From NCBI GenBank assembly GCA_965219515.1, contig OZ244776.1, positions 744,001 through 808,000 of the forward strand: DNA of 64,000 nt, in the 5' to 3' direction. The number at the start of each line of letters is the position of its first letter. The stretch's first letter is position 1. Origin of the DNA: Ilyomonas sp965219515. Lineage in GTDB: Bacteria > Bacteroidota > Bacteroidia > Chitinophagales > Chitinophagaceae. The position numbers were made by a program, and so were the translations under genes. Below, one piece after another: positions 17,676 to 25,863 of the stretch. The notes beneath the pieces were generated by a model. The model did not search any database. It was given only the letters and a program-made list of their open reading frames with translations, and was not told where the DNA came from.

Positions 17676-19125
17676 AATTTATATTTTTTGCTGACCGGTT
17701 GCGATTGAAAAAGCTTACTATTTTCTTAAAAGACCGGCTGTAAACTTCCTGATTGAACAACTGCGAATCTTTCATGGCTTTAATGGTTAAAAAAGCGCCA
17801 ATGGGTATCAGCACCATCGTAGAAAGCCACATGCCCGCAAAAGAAGAAGTAACTCCTTCCTTTGCAAATTTTTCACCAAATGTATTCAGCAGATGAAACA
17901 AAACAAAAAACACGATGGCAAAGATAAGCGGTGTGCCCAAACCGCCTTTGCGAACGATGGAACCTAACGGCGCGCCAATCATAAACAACACGATACAGGC
18001 AACTGATAAAGTAAATTTGCGATGCCATTCTACCCAATGTTTTCGCAGCGATTTATTCCTGTCAGCATAATCGGAGGCCTGAAGCCGGGAAATGTTCGCC
18101 GCCGAATTAACCTGGCTGATGGCTTTGTCAATAACTGTGATGCTACTGCCCAAACCGCTTTGTTTTGCTTTTGTGGTATCTTTTTTTGCCACGTTCGCAG
18201 CAAACGAGGCGGGTGCCCAACTGCTGTCTCTGTATTTTAAAAAGGAAAGAGTCGGACGTAATTCGCGCTCCGCACGATTGTAAAAAAAGGGATTGATGTC
18301 TTCCAGCGAATCTATGGCTACATTCAATTGGCGAACGCTCAGCATCTTCGGGCTATATCTGAATAAACTATCTTCGGTTTTACTCATTTTAAAAGAAGCC
18401 AGATCGAACAGCTTGGTATATTCTTTAAATCCGAGACGTATAAATTCGGTATTTGGATTATAGCGGTTGCCGCGTTCTTCGTATCGCCAGCCATTACGCA
18501 ATTTAAACTCCATAAAATGCTTGTCTTTGGTAACACGCATGATGCCGCTTTGGGCAATCATTAAGTTGTCCTGCAATCCGTAGTTGCGCTCGTAAATAAT
18601 TACGTTGTGAATGGTGCTGTCGTCCTTATCTTTTTTACCCAATTTTATTACATATCCTTCCAGCTTATCGTAAAATACGCCTTCCTTAATATCAAAAGCA
18701 GGCTTAGTAGCCACCATATCCCACTTCAGGGCATCGAGTTTCAAATTGGCATACGGGATAATATTGTTCTCGAATAAAAAAGCGATGCTGCTGATAAAGA
18801 TGGCTACAAGTAAAAGCGGGCGCATAAAGCGAAGCAATGAAATGCCGGCAGATTTGATGGCAACCAGCTCGAAGCTTTCGCCCAGATTGCCGAATGTCAT
18901 AATGGAAGAAAGCAGCAAAGCCAGCGGCAAGGCCAGCGGAACAACCGTTGCTCCCACCGCGCCGATGAGACGCATGATGGTAAAAAAATCGAATCCTTTG
19001 CCTACAATATCATCTATATACAGCCAGAAAAACTGCATCACGAGCACAAACAAAGCAATGAGAAATGTGGCTAAAAAAGGTCCCACAAACGCTTTGATAA
19101 TAAGAATATCGAGTTTCTTTATCAA
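17668..19125 (-). CDS. LptF/LptG family permease
   Basis: About 485 aa from TTG 19125. YjgP/YjgQ-family inner-membrane component of the lipopolysaccharide transporter LptB2FG. Membrane segments occur near residues 12-35, 55-80 and 100-120, then a periplasmic beta-jellyroll-like domain of about 250 residues, then three C-terminal segments (LSVACIVLFMIGAPLGSI and onward). In many Bacteroidota LptF and LptG are encoded apart, as here. A TTG at 19152 lies inside a TATTTTTG promoter box, so the TTG at 19125 (or 19128) is preferred. A long interior insertion rich in polar residues (about 280-350) is lineage-typical. Confidence 0.85.
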   Translation of the reverse strand: MIKKLDILIIKAFVGPFLATFLIALFVLVMQFFWLYIDDIVGKGFDFFTIMRLIGAVGATVVPLALPLALLLSSIMTFGNLGESFELVAIKSAGISLLRFMRPLLLVAIFISSIAFLFENNIIPYANLKLDALKWDMVATKPAFDIKEGVFYDKLEGYVIKLGKKDKDDSTIHNVIIYERNYGLQDNLMIAQSGIMRVTKDKHFMEFKLRNGWRYEERGNRYNPNTEFIRLGFKEYTKLFDLASFKMSKTEDSLFRYSPKMLSVRQLNVAIDSLEDINPFFYNRAERELRPTLSFLKYRDSSWAPASFAANVAKKDTTKAKQSGLGSSITVIDKAISQVNSAANISRLQASDYADRNKSLRKHWVEWHRKFTLSVACIVLFMIGAPLGSIVRKGGLGTPLIFAIVFFVLFHLLNTFGEKFAKEGVTSSFAGMWLSTMVLIPIGAFLTIKAMKDSQLFNQEVYSRSFKKIVSFFNRNRSAKNINYE

Positions 19126-19149
19126 CAAAATATTTGATTGTCGGAAACA

Positions 19150-19157
19150 CAAAAATA
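19150..19157 (-). promoter_or_regulatory. -7 box TATTTTTG of the LptF/G-type gene
   Basis: Minus-strand TATTTTTG, exact match, about 24 nt upstream of the preferred TTG start. It would drive the permease and the overlapping sod gene. Confidence 0.5.
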
Positions 19158-19255
19158 AAGCTTACCGTATAACGGTAAGCCGAATAAGAAAATAAAGGAC
19201 AGAGATTTAACAACGGGAAAAGATAAATATCAGTACAACCGTTTCGGGGCAACCG

Positions 19256-19636
19256 CTAATTTCCCAACCGATGGAATAGCTCTTTAATCTGAGATTCCCA
19301 AAGCCGGCTCTGATCTTTAATGTCAGATTTTTCTGCAAAATCTTTTATCACCAGAATAGTTTGATTGGTAATCTCGGTTTTTTCGATCCGAAACTCAAAA
19401 TATTCCTCTTTTGGCGCCGTAAGCCAGTGATATTTTACATACTTATCCTGCTCATGCTCTACCTGTTCTGCCTTTTCAACAGAACCATTCCAGCTGAAGA
19501 TAAATACGCCGTCCCGCTCATCTACTTTATCGGCAAACCATTCGCCCAAACCGGAAGGCGTATATAAAAAGTCGTACAAAATCTGCGGCGAACATCTTAC
19601 GGGATATTCAAGTGTAAACAGTTGCTTTTTCGCCAT
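19256..19636 (-). CDS. START-like domain protein
   Basis: 126 aa, cytoplasmic. MAKKQLFTLEYPVRCSPQIL, then LYTPSGLGEWFADKV, a central beta-rich stretch and a C-terminal amphipathic helix fit the SRPBCC/START-like fold (START_2 family, common in Bacteroidota). Such domains bind hydrophobic ligands; no ligand is known. It is followed downstream by the LptF/G gene and separated from pepF by a heptad-repeat tract. Confidence 0.8.
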   Translation of the reverse strand: MAKKQLFTLEYPVRCSPQILYDFLYTPSGLGEWFADKVDERDGVFIFSWNGSVEKAEQVEHEQDKYVKYHWLTAPKEEYFEFRIEKTEITNQTILVIKDFAEKSDIKDQSRLWESQIKELFHRLGN

Positions 19637-19712
19637 TATATAGTTGTTGATAACGTGAAGGCTGCAATACTATGGAATAAATGAATTGAGGGAAAATAAA
19701 TTTTGAAATTGG

Positions 19713-19806
19713 TCATCAGATATCAGCAGTCAGCTATCAGAAATAAGAAATCAGAAAGTAATATAACTCATATTGCTGATAACTGACTGCTGATCGCTCA
19801 CTTACA
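19713..19806. repeat. Heptad repeat tract containing a 19-bp inverted repeat
   Basis: Units such as tatcagc, agtcagc, tatcaga, aataaga recur every seven bases. Positions 19722-19740 are complementary to 19776-19794 at 18 of 19 places, so this tract could fold into a long hairpin with a 35-nt loop on the transcript downstream of pepF. Confidence 0.8.
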
Positions 19807-21520
19807 ACTTCTCCATTTCCTGCTTCACAAATTCCATCAGCGACTGAATATGAGCCGGAGATAAATCGAATTGTAAACCGGCGGCTTCATATAGTTGTGG
19901 CAACGTCTTTGTGCCGCCGAGACTCAGCGCATTTATGTAATTCTGCAATGCCTGATCAGGATTTTCAATGTATTGCTTCCACAATCCGATGGCACCCAAT
20001 TGCGCAATGCCGTATTCAATATAATAAAAGGGAACCTCAAACAAGTGTAATTGCCGCTGCCAGCTATTTTCCCTGTATTTGTCCAATCCTGTAAAATCAA
20101 TGGTATCGGTCGAAAATTCATTCAAAATATTAATCCATGCTTCTGTTCTTTCTGCCGTTGAATGTCCGGGGTGTTCGTAAATCCAATGCTGAAATTTATC
20201 TATGGTGGCTATCCAGGGAAAAATGGTAATTACCCGCTCTAACTGATGTTCCTTCGCACGTTTCAAATCTTCCTCATTGTCAAAAAAAGTATCCCAGTGG
20301 TTCATGGTAAACAATTCCATGCTCATACTGGCCACTTCTGCTATTTCCATCGGGTATTCTTTAAAAGCGCTAAGCTCAAGATGGTGCGCTAAAAAAGAAT
20401 GCACGGCATGTCCGCCCTCATGAACCATGGTAGTTACATCGCCCATTTGCCCGGCGGCATTCATAAATATAAACGGTGCGCCACTTTCTGCCAGCGGACA
20501 ATTATACCCGCCCGGCGCTTTGCCCATGCGACTTTCCAGATCAAGATGCCCCATGTCGTTCATCTTTTTTAAGCAACCGGCAAAAAAAGGATTCAGCGTT
20601 GTAAAACATTCTTCTGTTTTATCCAATAATTCTTTACCGGTATCAAACGGATGCAGCGGCTGAACGCCTTTCGGTTCTGCCTCAGTATCCCACGGGCGCA
20701 ATATATCTACCCCAAGTTTTTGTTTTTTTTGTTGATTGATTTGAGCAACCAAAGGCAATACATGCAGCTTCACGGCTTCGTGAAACCGAAAGCAGTCTTC
20801 TTTGGTATAATCGAACCTGCCAAGCTCAACAAATTTGTAATCGCGGTAATTTTCAAAACCTGCGTTACGGGCAACTTCATCGCGCTTGTGAATAAGCTGC
20901 GTAAATAATTCGTCTAATTTGTTTTTATCCTGCAATCTTCTTTCCTGTATTTTCCGATATACTTCTTCGCGAAGACCGCGGTCATGATTTTCCAAAAACT
21001 TCGCAGCCTGTTGCAAAGTATATTCCTGTCCGTTTACTTCCACCGTCATCGCGCCGGTGATAACACCATACTGCTGTTGCATTACGCTTAGTTCTGCCTG
21101 CAACGGAATATTGGCTTCGCGAAACAGTTCGATGCTCTTGCGAACATTGCGCAGGTAAGTAAAATATGTTTGTTTGTTTAATTCTCCGGTAAAGGGAGAA
21201 GCAATCAGTTTTTTATTCAGTGCATCTGCGTAAGGCTGCAGCTTCGGCTGAATGTTCATGCAGAAAAAGGTAAACGCTTCTTCCAGCTTTTTATCATTGG
21301 TATCGCAGGTCATGCGAATCTGCCGCCAGCAGGCATCTTCACTTACAACGGCTTCCAGTTCGCTGATGTTATGCAGCCATTGCTGTAATTCTTCCCTGCT
21401 GTTAATAGTTCTATCGGTTAGTTCTTTAAAATAAGGCTCCAAAGCTTCCCACGTAGTTATTGTAAAATCGGCTGGCAGAAAATGGCGTGGTAATTTTTGT
21501 ATGTCTGCACTTGGTGTCAT
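19802..21520 (-). CDS. pepF: Oligoendopeptidase F (M3 family metallopeptidase)
   Basis: 572 aa cytoplasmic zinc peptidase of the M3B group, which cleaves peptides of roughly 7-20 residues. The active site H367-EGG-H371 with downstream Glu lies in MVHEGGHAVHSF. N-terminal helical part starts with TITTWEALEPYFKELTDR. Complete, with ATG 21520. The gene is alone between DUF5606 (same strand, upstream) and a repeat tract. No signal peptide. Confidence 0.9.
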   Translation of the reverse strand: MTPSADIQKLPRHFLPADFTITTWEALEPYFKELTDRTINSREELQQWLHNISELEAVVSEDACWRQIRMTCDTNDKKLEEAFTFFCMNIQPKLQPYADALNKKLIASPFTGELNKQTYFTYLRNVRKSIELFREANIPLQAELSVMQQQYGVITGAMTVEVNGQEYTLQQAAKFLENHDRGLREEVYRKIQERRLQDKNKLDELFTQLIHKRDEVARNAGFENYRDYKFVELGRFDYTKEDCFRFHEAVKLHVLPLVAQINQQKKQKLGVDILRPWDTEAEPKGVQPLHPFDTGKELLDKTEECFTTLNPFFAGCLKKMNDMGHLDLESRMGKAPGGYNCPLAESGAPFIFMNAAGQMGDVTTMVHEGGHAVHSFLAHHLELSAFKEYPMEIAEVASMSMELFTMNHWDTFFDNEEDLKRAKEHQLERVITIFPWIATIDKFQHWIYEHPGHSTAERTEAWINILNEFSTDTIDFTGLDKYRENSWQRQLHLFEVPFYYIEYGIAQLGAIGLWKQYIENPDQALQNYINALSLGGTKTLPQLYEAAGLQFDLSPAHIQSLMEFVKQEMEKL

Positions 21521-21540
21521 AATTGTAAATTTTTAGCGGT

Positions 21541-21606
21541 CTGTTATCAGCTTTTATTCTTACATCTATTCTCATAATCTGATAGCTAAAACCTCACAGC
21601 TCAGCT
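21541..21606. repeat. Weak heptad repeat tract
   Basis: Seven-base periodicity with units such as cagcttt, ttctcat, tagctaa, cagctca, more degenerate than the other tracts. It lies between DUF5606 and pepF and abuts the DUF5606 stop codon. Confidence 0.5.
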
Positions 21607-22048
21607 ATGCTTCATCGGAAGATTGAACCGGATCGTTTTCTACTTCTTCACCGCTTTCCTCTTCGGTGCGAAGTTTTATGTCAATATTATTTTTTTGCAA
21701 AACGGAAAACCATTTTACCATTTTTTTCATATCGCTGGCGTAAACCCGATCAAAGTCCATGTCCGGATATATTTTTTCAAAGTATGTTTTTACCGCTTTG
21801 GCATCTTTTTCCGAAGGCAGCGGTTCTTCGCTTTGCTGCATGGCTTTAAATAAATCGGCAAGGTTTACATTATCGCGGTTCGTATAAACTTCAATGCTTT
21901 CTAAGTGTGAAAAATTATGTACGCGGGATGAGATGAATTTTGTTGTTCCGTCGTCAAGCGATTTTACAATGGCGCCATCGGTTTTGCTGCCCGTAAGTTC
22001 GTACAAGCCACTTAAGCCGGTAACAGAAATAATTTTACTATAGTCCAT
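21605..22048 (-). CDS. DUF5606 domain-containing protein
   Basis: 147 aa. N-terminal ISVTGLSGLYELTGSKTDGAIVKSLDDG followed by the RVHNFSHLESIEVYT segment and a C-terminal acidic tail (EEESGEEVEND) identify the Bacteroidota family DUF5606. Small beta domain with unknown function, cytoplasmic. It is upstream of pepF on the same strand, 84 bp away, with a repeat tract between. A TTACTTTG box about 30 nt upstream may be its promoter. Confidence 0.85.
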   Translation of the reverse strand: MDYSKIISVTGLSGLYELTGSKTDGAIVKSLDDGTTKFISSRVHNFSHLESIEVYTNRDNVNLADLFKAMQQSEEPLPSEKDAKAVKTYFEKIYPDMDFDRVYASDMKKMVKWFSVLQKNNIDIKLRTEEESGEEVENDPVQSSDEA

Positions 22049-22174
22049 AAATCTGATTTTGTGTAAAAGAAGTGCAAAGTAAGAACACTACCGAAAATGA
22101 TAAGAATCGGGTTGGTTAAAATTTGTGTTTGTTTATGGCATCGTTTTAACGGGGCTCATTAACTAACAAAAAAA

Positions 22175-22196
22175 GGGGCGCTTAGACAAGCGCCCC
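22175..22196 (-). terminator. Terminator of the ferritin-like pair
   Basis: GGGGCGCTT at 22175-22183 pairs perfectly with AAGCGCCCC at 22188-22196 around AGAC. On the minus strand it is followed by seven or more T, the expected arrangement for transcripts leaving the 22224 gene. Confidence 0.9.
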
Positions 22197-22223
22197 GACG
22201 TACTATTAACTGAAAGTTTTAAA

Positions 22224-23057
22224 TCATACAATAAACGGATCTACGATGGCAAGCACCTGATCCATAGTCAAAATTTCGTCGAATGCTTCAGTTGCATCGT
22301 CCATCGAAACATCATAACCATTTATACCTACGATTTCTATTCCCAATTGGTTTGTATTTTCTTCTCCGGCATAGTTTGCATCAACGGCAGAACCGATACC
22401 CGATGTTGAATTACCGGTTATCCAGGGGCGTATACTTTCGTCATTTGCCCGTTTGCTGCGTATTTGCCTGATGTGCGAAGCATGACGCGCTTCTACGGAG
22501 TGAATCTGTAACGCAGCCGTTAAAACAGTATCACTTGATTGCAGGTTGCCAGCCTGACCTTTATAAGCTCTTACGCCTGTGTCTTCGAATGTTTGAGATA
22601 AGGCAAGAAACGTATCGTAATCGGTAAATACGGTTGGAAATGTGTCGCCTGCCGTATAATCGAAACTTAATCCTGATACGGGTGTTCCGCCAAGCGAGAT
22701 AATGGTATCGCTAAGAAACTTCACATGCTCGTGCTCGTGCCGGCGAATTTCTCTAAAGCCGATATTCTGCACACCCTGCGGAATTAAATTGCTGGCAGCC
22801 AAACCATCGTCGTAAAAGCCAGCTTCCAGATATTCAAGTGTTAATGCAAAATTGAGCACATCTACTATCGAAGGCATTGTGGTGCTGCCTGCATACGCTT
22901 TTTTAAACATGCCGCCGAGCATAAAAGGAACTGCTGTTAAGGCGATTTTTCCACCTGTTTTTGCAAATTGGCGCATGGCGCTGCGGCGTGTATCCAGGCG
23001 CTCATATACCTCAGGATCTATTTGTTCTATGTTTGTTAATATCTGATTGATGTTCAT
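22224..23057 (-). CDS. Ferritin-like domain protein (exported)
   Basis: 277 aa. After a 50-residue leader containing RRSAMRQFAKTGGKIALTAVPF (Tat-like, with RR and a hydrophobic stretch) comes a four-helix ferritin-like domain (Ferritin_2 type). Possible carboxylate/histidine ligands sit in LEYLEAGFY, REIRRHEHEHVKFL, TFEDTGVRAYKG and IHSVEARHASHIRQIR. Relatives include plant desiccation-related proteins and Bacteroidota proteins of unknown role. It probably handles iron or peroxide outside the cytoplasm. It is the second gene of a two-gene unit with the paralogue at 23081, 23 bp upstream, and a terminator follows. Confidence 0.82.
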   Translation of the reverse strand: MNINQILTNIEQIDPEVYERLDTRRSAMRQFAKTGGKIALTAVPFMLGGMFKKAYAGSTTMPSIVDVLNFALTLEYLEAGFYDDGLAASNLIPQGVQNIGFREIRRHEHEHVKFLSDTIISLGGTPVSGLSFDYTAGDTFPTVFTDYDTFLALSQTFEDTGVRAYKGQAGNLQSSDTVLTAALQIHSVEARHASHIRQIRSKRANDESIRPWITGNSTSGIGSAVDANYAGEENTNQLGIEIVGINGYDVSMDDATEAFDEILTMDQVLAIVDPFIV

Positions 23058-23080
23058 AAATAAAAATTTTTTAATGATGA

Positions 23081-23824
23081 TTACCAGGGGGCTTTACTTG
23101 TATTGAGTTTGTATGGCAGATACGGAAGCAGGTTCGGAATCACCATTTGCGGCGATGCAGCACCATCTAAACCCTGACCGTCAACAACCAATGGGTCGGC
23201 AAAAGAATCAGGCCGAAGCATATCTCTTACATAAGCGGCATGGCGCGCTTCTACCGAAACTATTTTACCGGCAACGGTAAGATAATCCGGATTTACAATG
23301 TATTTGGCAACACCATTGTAAGCTGATACGCCAAGATCTTCAAACGCGCGCGAAGAGCTCAGAACGCTGAAGCGATTGGAAAAATCAATGGAGCTTAAAT
23401 CGAATGTAATGGTAGGAATGGCGTAAGTGCCAAGCGCCGTTTTAAAAAACTCGCGGTGAATGATTTCGTGATCGCGGATCTGTGCCAATCTTGTTTTCTG
23501 CTCGTCCGTAGCACCGCTATAAAAATTTTCTGTAACGGTAATGTAAAACTGAGCTTCTAATTGCTCGAGGAGGTAAGCATAATTTAAGATGGCATAATCG
23601 CCGCTGCCCATGCTGATGGCGCCGGCTTCCAGACCATCAACACCGCCGTTTAAAGAGCCTGCTGAGGCATCTTCAGCACCGGTAAACGATTTGGTACAGG
23701 ACGCCGCTACCGCGGTGATGGCGGCCGCACCAAACATCTTGGTTAAAAAATTTCTTCGTGGCAAGTTCGTAACAGAGTTGTGTGTTTCTTCCCTTTTGTC
23801 GGGAATGTGTTTTGTTTGTAGCAT
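23081..23824 (-). CDS. Ferritin-like domain protein (Tat lipoprotein)
   Basis: 247 aa, paralogous to the downstream gene. The leader has PRRNFLTKMFGAAAITAVAASC, i.e. a twin-arginine motif, hydrophobic core and a lipobox Cys, so the protein is probably folded and metal-loaded before export and anchored in a membrane. Ligand-like positions recur: LLEQLEAQFY, QIRDHEIIHREFF, AFEDLGVSAYNG and VSVEARHAAYVRDM. First gene of the pair, divergent from mnmE. The two paralogues could form a heteromer; this is inference. Confidence 0.82.
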   Translation of the reverse strand: MLQTKHIPDKREETHNSVTNLPRRNFLTKMFGAAAITAVAASCTKSFTGAEDASAGSLNGGVDGLEAGAISMGSGDYAILNYAYLLEQLEAQFYITVTENFYSGATDEQKTRLAQIRDHEIIHREFFKTALGTYAIPTITFDLSSIDFSNRFSVLSSSRAFEDLGVSAYNGVAKYIVNPDYLTVAGKIVSVEARHAAYVRDMLRPDSFADPLVVDGQGLDGAASPQMVIPNLLPYLPYKLNTSKAPW

Positions 23825-24124
23825 ACTTGTTAAAGTTTTAATTTGGAGAATGGAATAATTATCCTATACGAAGTGGAATAGCAAAAAGGTTTCCGGTTTT
23901 GAAAAAAAAGTTAAAAAACGTTGAAATGAATGAAAAAATATAATTTCTGAGCAACTGTGGTTCTGTATCCATACTGTTACAAGCCACTAAACAATCACAT
24001 CTTCGTAATTGCTTTTAATAAAATTTTAATCCGGCTTAAAAATAAATAAGCAGAAAACAGAATAAAAAAAACAAGCTGTATTTATCAGCTTTGAGTTTTA
24101 TAGATGATATAAACGGCGAAGTTT
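23825..24124. other. Divergent intergenic region between ferritin-like pair and mnmE
   Basis: About 300 AT-rich bases. The mnmE promoter box is at its right end. No recognised operator, RNA or repeat was seen; the promoter of the ferritin-like pair must lie near the left end but no TAnnTTTG box is evident there. Confidence 0.5.
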
Positions 24125-24132
24125 TATTTTTG
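24125..24132 (+). promoter_or_regulatory. -7 box TATTTTTG of mnmE
   Basis: Exact TAnnTTTG match only 4 nt before the ATG at 24137. At the normal promoter geometry transcription would start at about the A of the ATG, giving a leaderless mRNA. Confidence 0.6.
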
Positions 24133-24136
24133 AAGA

Positions 24137-25507
24137 ATGTCTGAAAAATTATCGGGCTGGAAAGATACCATTGCAGCACTGGCTACACCGCAGGGAACCG
24201 GCGCCATAGCCGTAATCAGAATCAGCGGTGATAAAGCCATCGAAACGGCTGATCGCTTGTTTCCTTCCAAAGATTTATTTGCACAATCGTCTCATACGCT
24301 TCATATAGGTTCGCTTTATTATAAAAACAACAAGCTGGATGAAGTGGTTATAGGTTTATATAAAGCGCCGGCATCCTACACCGGTGAAGATGTAGTAGAA
24401 ATCTCCTGTCATGGCTCTTATTATATCCAAAATCATATTCTTTCTGTTTTAAATGAACTTGGTGTAAGAATGGCAAAGCCCGGCGAATTTACCCAGCGCG
24501 CTTTTTTAAACCACAAAATGAATCTTTCGCAGGCAGAAGCCGTGGCAGACTTAATAGCAAGCGACACGGAAGCAAGTCGCAGAACAGCGTTGCAGAACAT
24601 GCGCGGCGGCTTTACCCAATTACTAAAAAAAATACGCGAAGAGCTTCTTACCTTTTCGGCTTTAATAGAACTGGAACTCGATTTTTCGGAAGAAGACATA
24701 GAGTTTGCCGACCGTAAAAAACTGATGCATTTATTAGATGAAGCGGAAGAAAAAGTAAGTGGATTGCTGCAATCTTTTGTATTAGGCAACGTGATTAAAA
24801 AAGGCGTGCAGGTTGCCATTGTTGGCAAGCCAAATGCAGGCAAAAGCACCTTGCTGAACGCCTTGCTGAACGAAGACAGAGCTATTGTCAGCGATATTGC
24901 AGGCACAACACGCGATACCATAGAAGAAACCCTGAACATCAATGGCATTTTGTTTAAACTGATTGATACAGCCGGTATTCACGGGCATACGAGCGATACG
25001 ATTGAAACGATGGGAATGCAACGCAGCAAAGAAAAAATGAAAAGCGCCGATGTGGTATTGTACCTGTTTGATGTAAATGAAATGAAGCCCGGTGAATTAA
25101 AAAAAATAACAGATGAAATAGAAACTTATCCGGTAAAAATAGTTGTAGTCGGAAACAAGACTGATCGTGATTTTAAAGAAAATAAATTTGACAACGATGT
25201 TATTTTTATTTCGGCTTTATACAAGCAAAATATTGACCTTCTTAAAAATAAATTATACAATGCAGTAATAGACAACAAGGTTTCGATGCCCGATGTGATT
25301 GTTACCAATGCGCGCCATGTAGCCGCATTACAAAAAATACTCAATTCAATTGAATTTATTAAAGAAGGCTTCGCTAACCGAACGCCTTTAGATTTAATAA
25401 CATCTGACATCAGAACCTGTTTGCATGCCATTGGCGAAATTACCGGAGAGGTAACCAATGAAGATCAGTTGGATTATATTTTCAGTAAATTCTGTATCGG
25501 AAAGTAA
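24137..25507 (+). CDS. mnmE: tRNA uridine-5-carboxymethylaminomethyl modification GTPase MnmE
   Basis: 456 aa. With MnmG it installs the cmnm5 group on U34 of several tRNAs. The N-terminal formyl-THF-binding domain begins with DTIAALATPQGTGAIAVIRISG; a helical domain holds the inserted G domain with GKPNAGKST (near residue 230), DTAG and GNKTD. The C terminus is the canonical FCIGK with the functional cysteine. Normal length. The 3' end adjoins the decayed RES toxin remnant that lies on the opposite strand. Confidence 0.97.
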   Translation: MSEKLSGWKDTIAALATPQGTGAIAVIRISGDKAIETADRLFPSKDLFAQSSHTLHIGSLYYKNNKLDEVVIGLYKAPASYTGEDVVEISCHGSYYIQNHILSVLNELGVRMAKPGEFTQRAFLNHKMNLSQAEAVADLIASDTEASRRTALQNMRGGFTQLLKKIREELLTFSALIELELDFSEEDIEFADRKKLMHLLDEAEEKVSGLLQSFVLGNVIKKGVQVAIVGKPNAGKSTLLNALLNEDRAIVSDIAGTTRDTIEETLNINGILFKLIDTAGIHGHTSDTIETMGMQRSKEKMKSADVVLYLFDVNEMKPGELKKITDEIETYPVKIVVVGNKTDRDFKENKFDNDVIFISALYKQNIDLLKNKLYNAVIDNKVSMPDVIVTNARHVAALQKILNSIEFIKEGFANRTPLDLITSDIRTCLHAIGEITGEVTNEDQLDYIFSKFCIGK

Positions 25508-25627
25508 AGCAGAGGAAGCCGTATAAAATATGCGTTCCTTTATTGTGCCGGTTGCTTCAATATAAAACAGCCTTATACCGCTTAAATCAGTAATAAAATT
25601 GCATCTGCTGATACGATACACTTTCAT
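25505..25627 (-). pseudogene. Decayed RES-domain toxin (5' part only)
   Basis: The frame beginning at ATG 25625-25627 reads MKVYRISRCNFITDLSG, then RLFYIEATG and RIFYTASSALLS. This matches the start of RES toxins, where M-x-VYRIS-x-C, DLSG-x-G-A-x-LYGGRW and LYTA-S segments are conserved. The GGRW core is corrupted and the similarity stops at the mnmE stop codon, so only about 40 residues remain. RES toxins act on NAD+; this remnant cannot. It follows an Xre-like antitoxin remnant in the usual antitoxin-toxin order. Confidence 0.65.
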
Positions 25628-25652
25628 CAGCCTATTAATACCAGGAGATGCA

Positions 25653-25815
25653 TCAAAAATATTTTTGGTTTCCTAACGCGACATAACACTGCTGCTCATC
25701 TATTCTGTAAATCTGCGAGGACTGACCGGCACTTCTTCGCCACGACTATATAATTTGGCAATTTCAATAAGCTTTTCCATTTGCGGCGTATTAAATTTTT
25801 TGCGGCTTATAACGC
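25653..25815 (-). pseudogene. Decayed Xre/MbcA/ParS-like antitoxin
   Basis: Minus strand, two frames. From about 25812 one frame reads SRKKFNTPQMEKLIEIAKLY then SRGEEV and SPRRFTE before a TAG at 25700-25702; another frame then gives CYVALGNQKYF up to a TGA at 25653-25655. Together these match the C-terminal toxin-binding domain of Xre-type antitoxins (helix ending ARGEEVFG, then a segment with NxALGxxKPFDLL). At least one frameshift and large deletions are needed, so the gene is dead. Confidence 0.6.
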
Positions 25816-25863
25816 ATAGTTATTGTCTTTACATTACGGTCATATGTCCGAAAGTAAACTTTT

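Noticed and set aside
25394..25627. Intact 77-aa minus-strand gene overlapping mnmE
   Set aside because: Only the first 40 residues resemble a RES toxin; the rest is antisense to the conserved mnmE C terminus. Treated as a pseudogene fragment.
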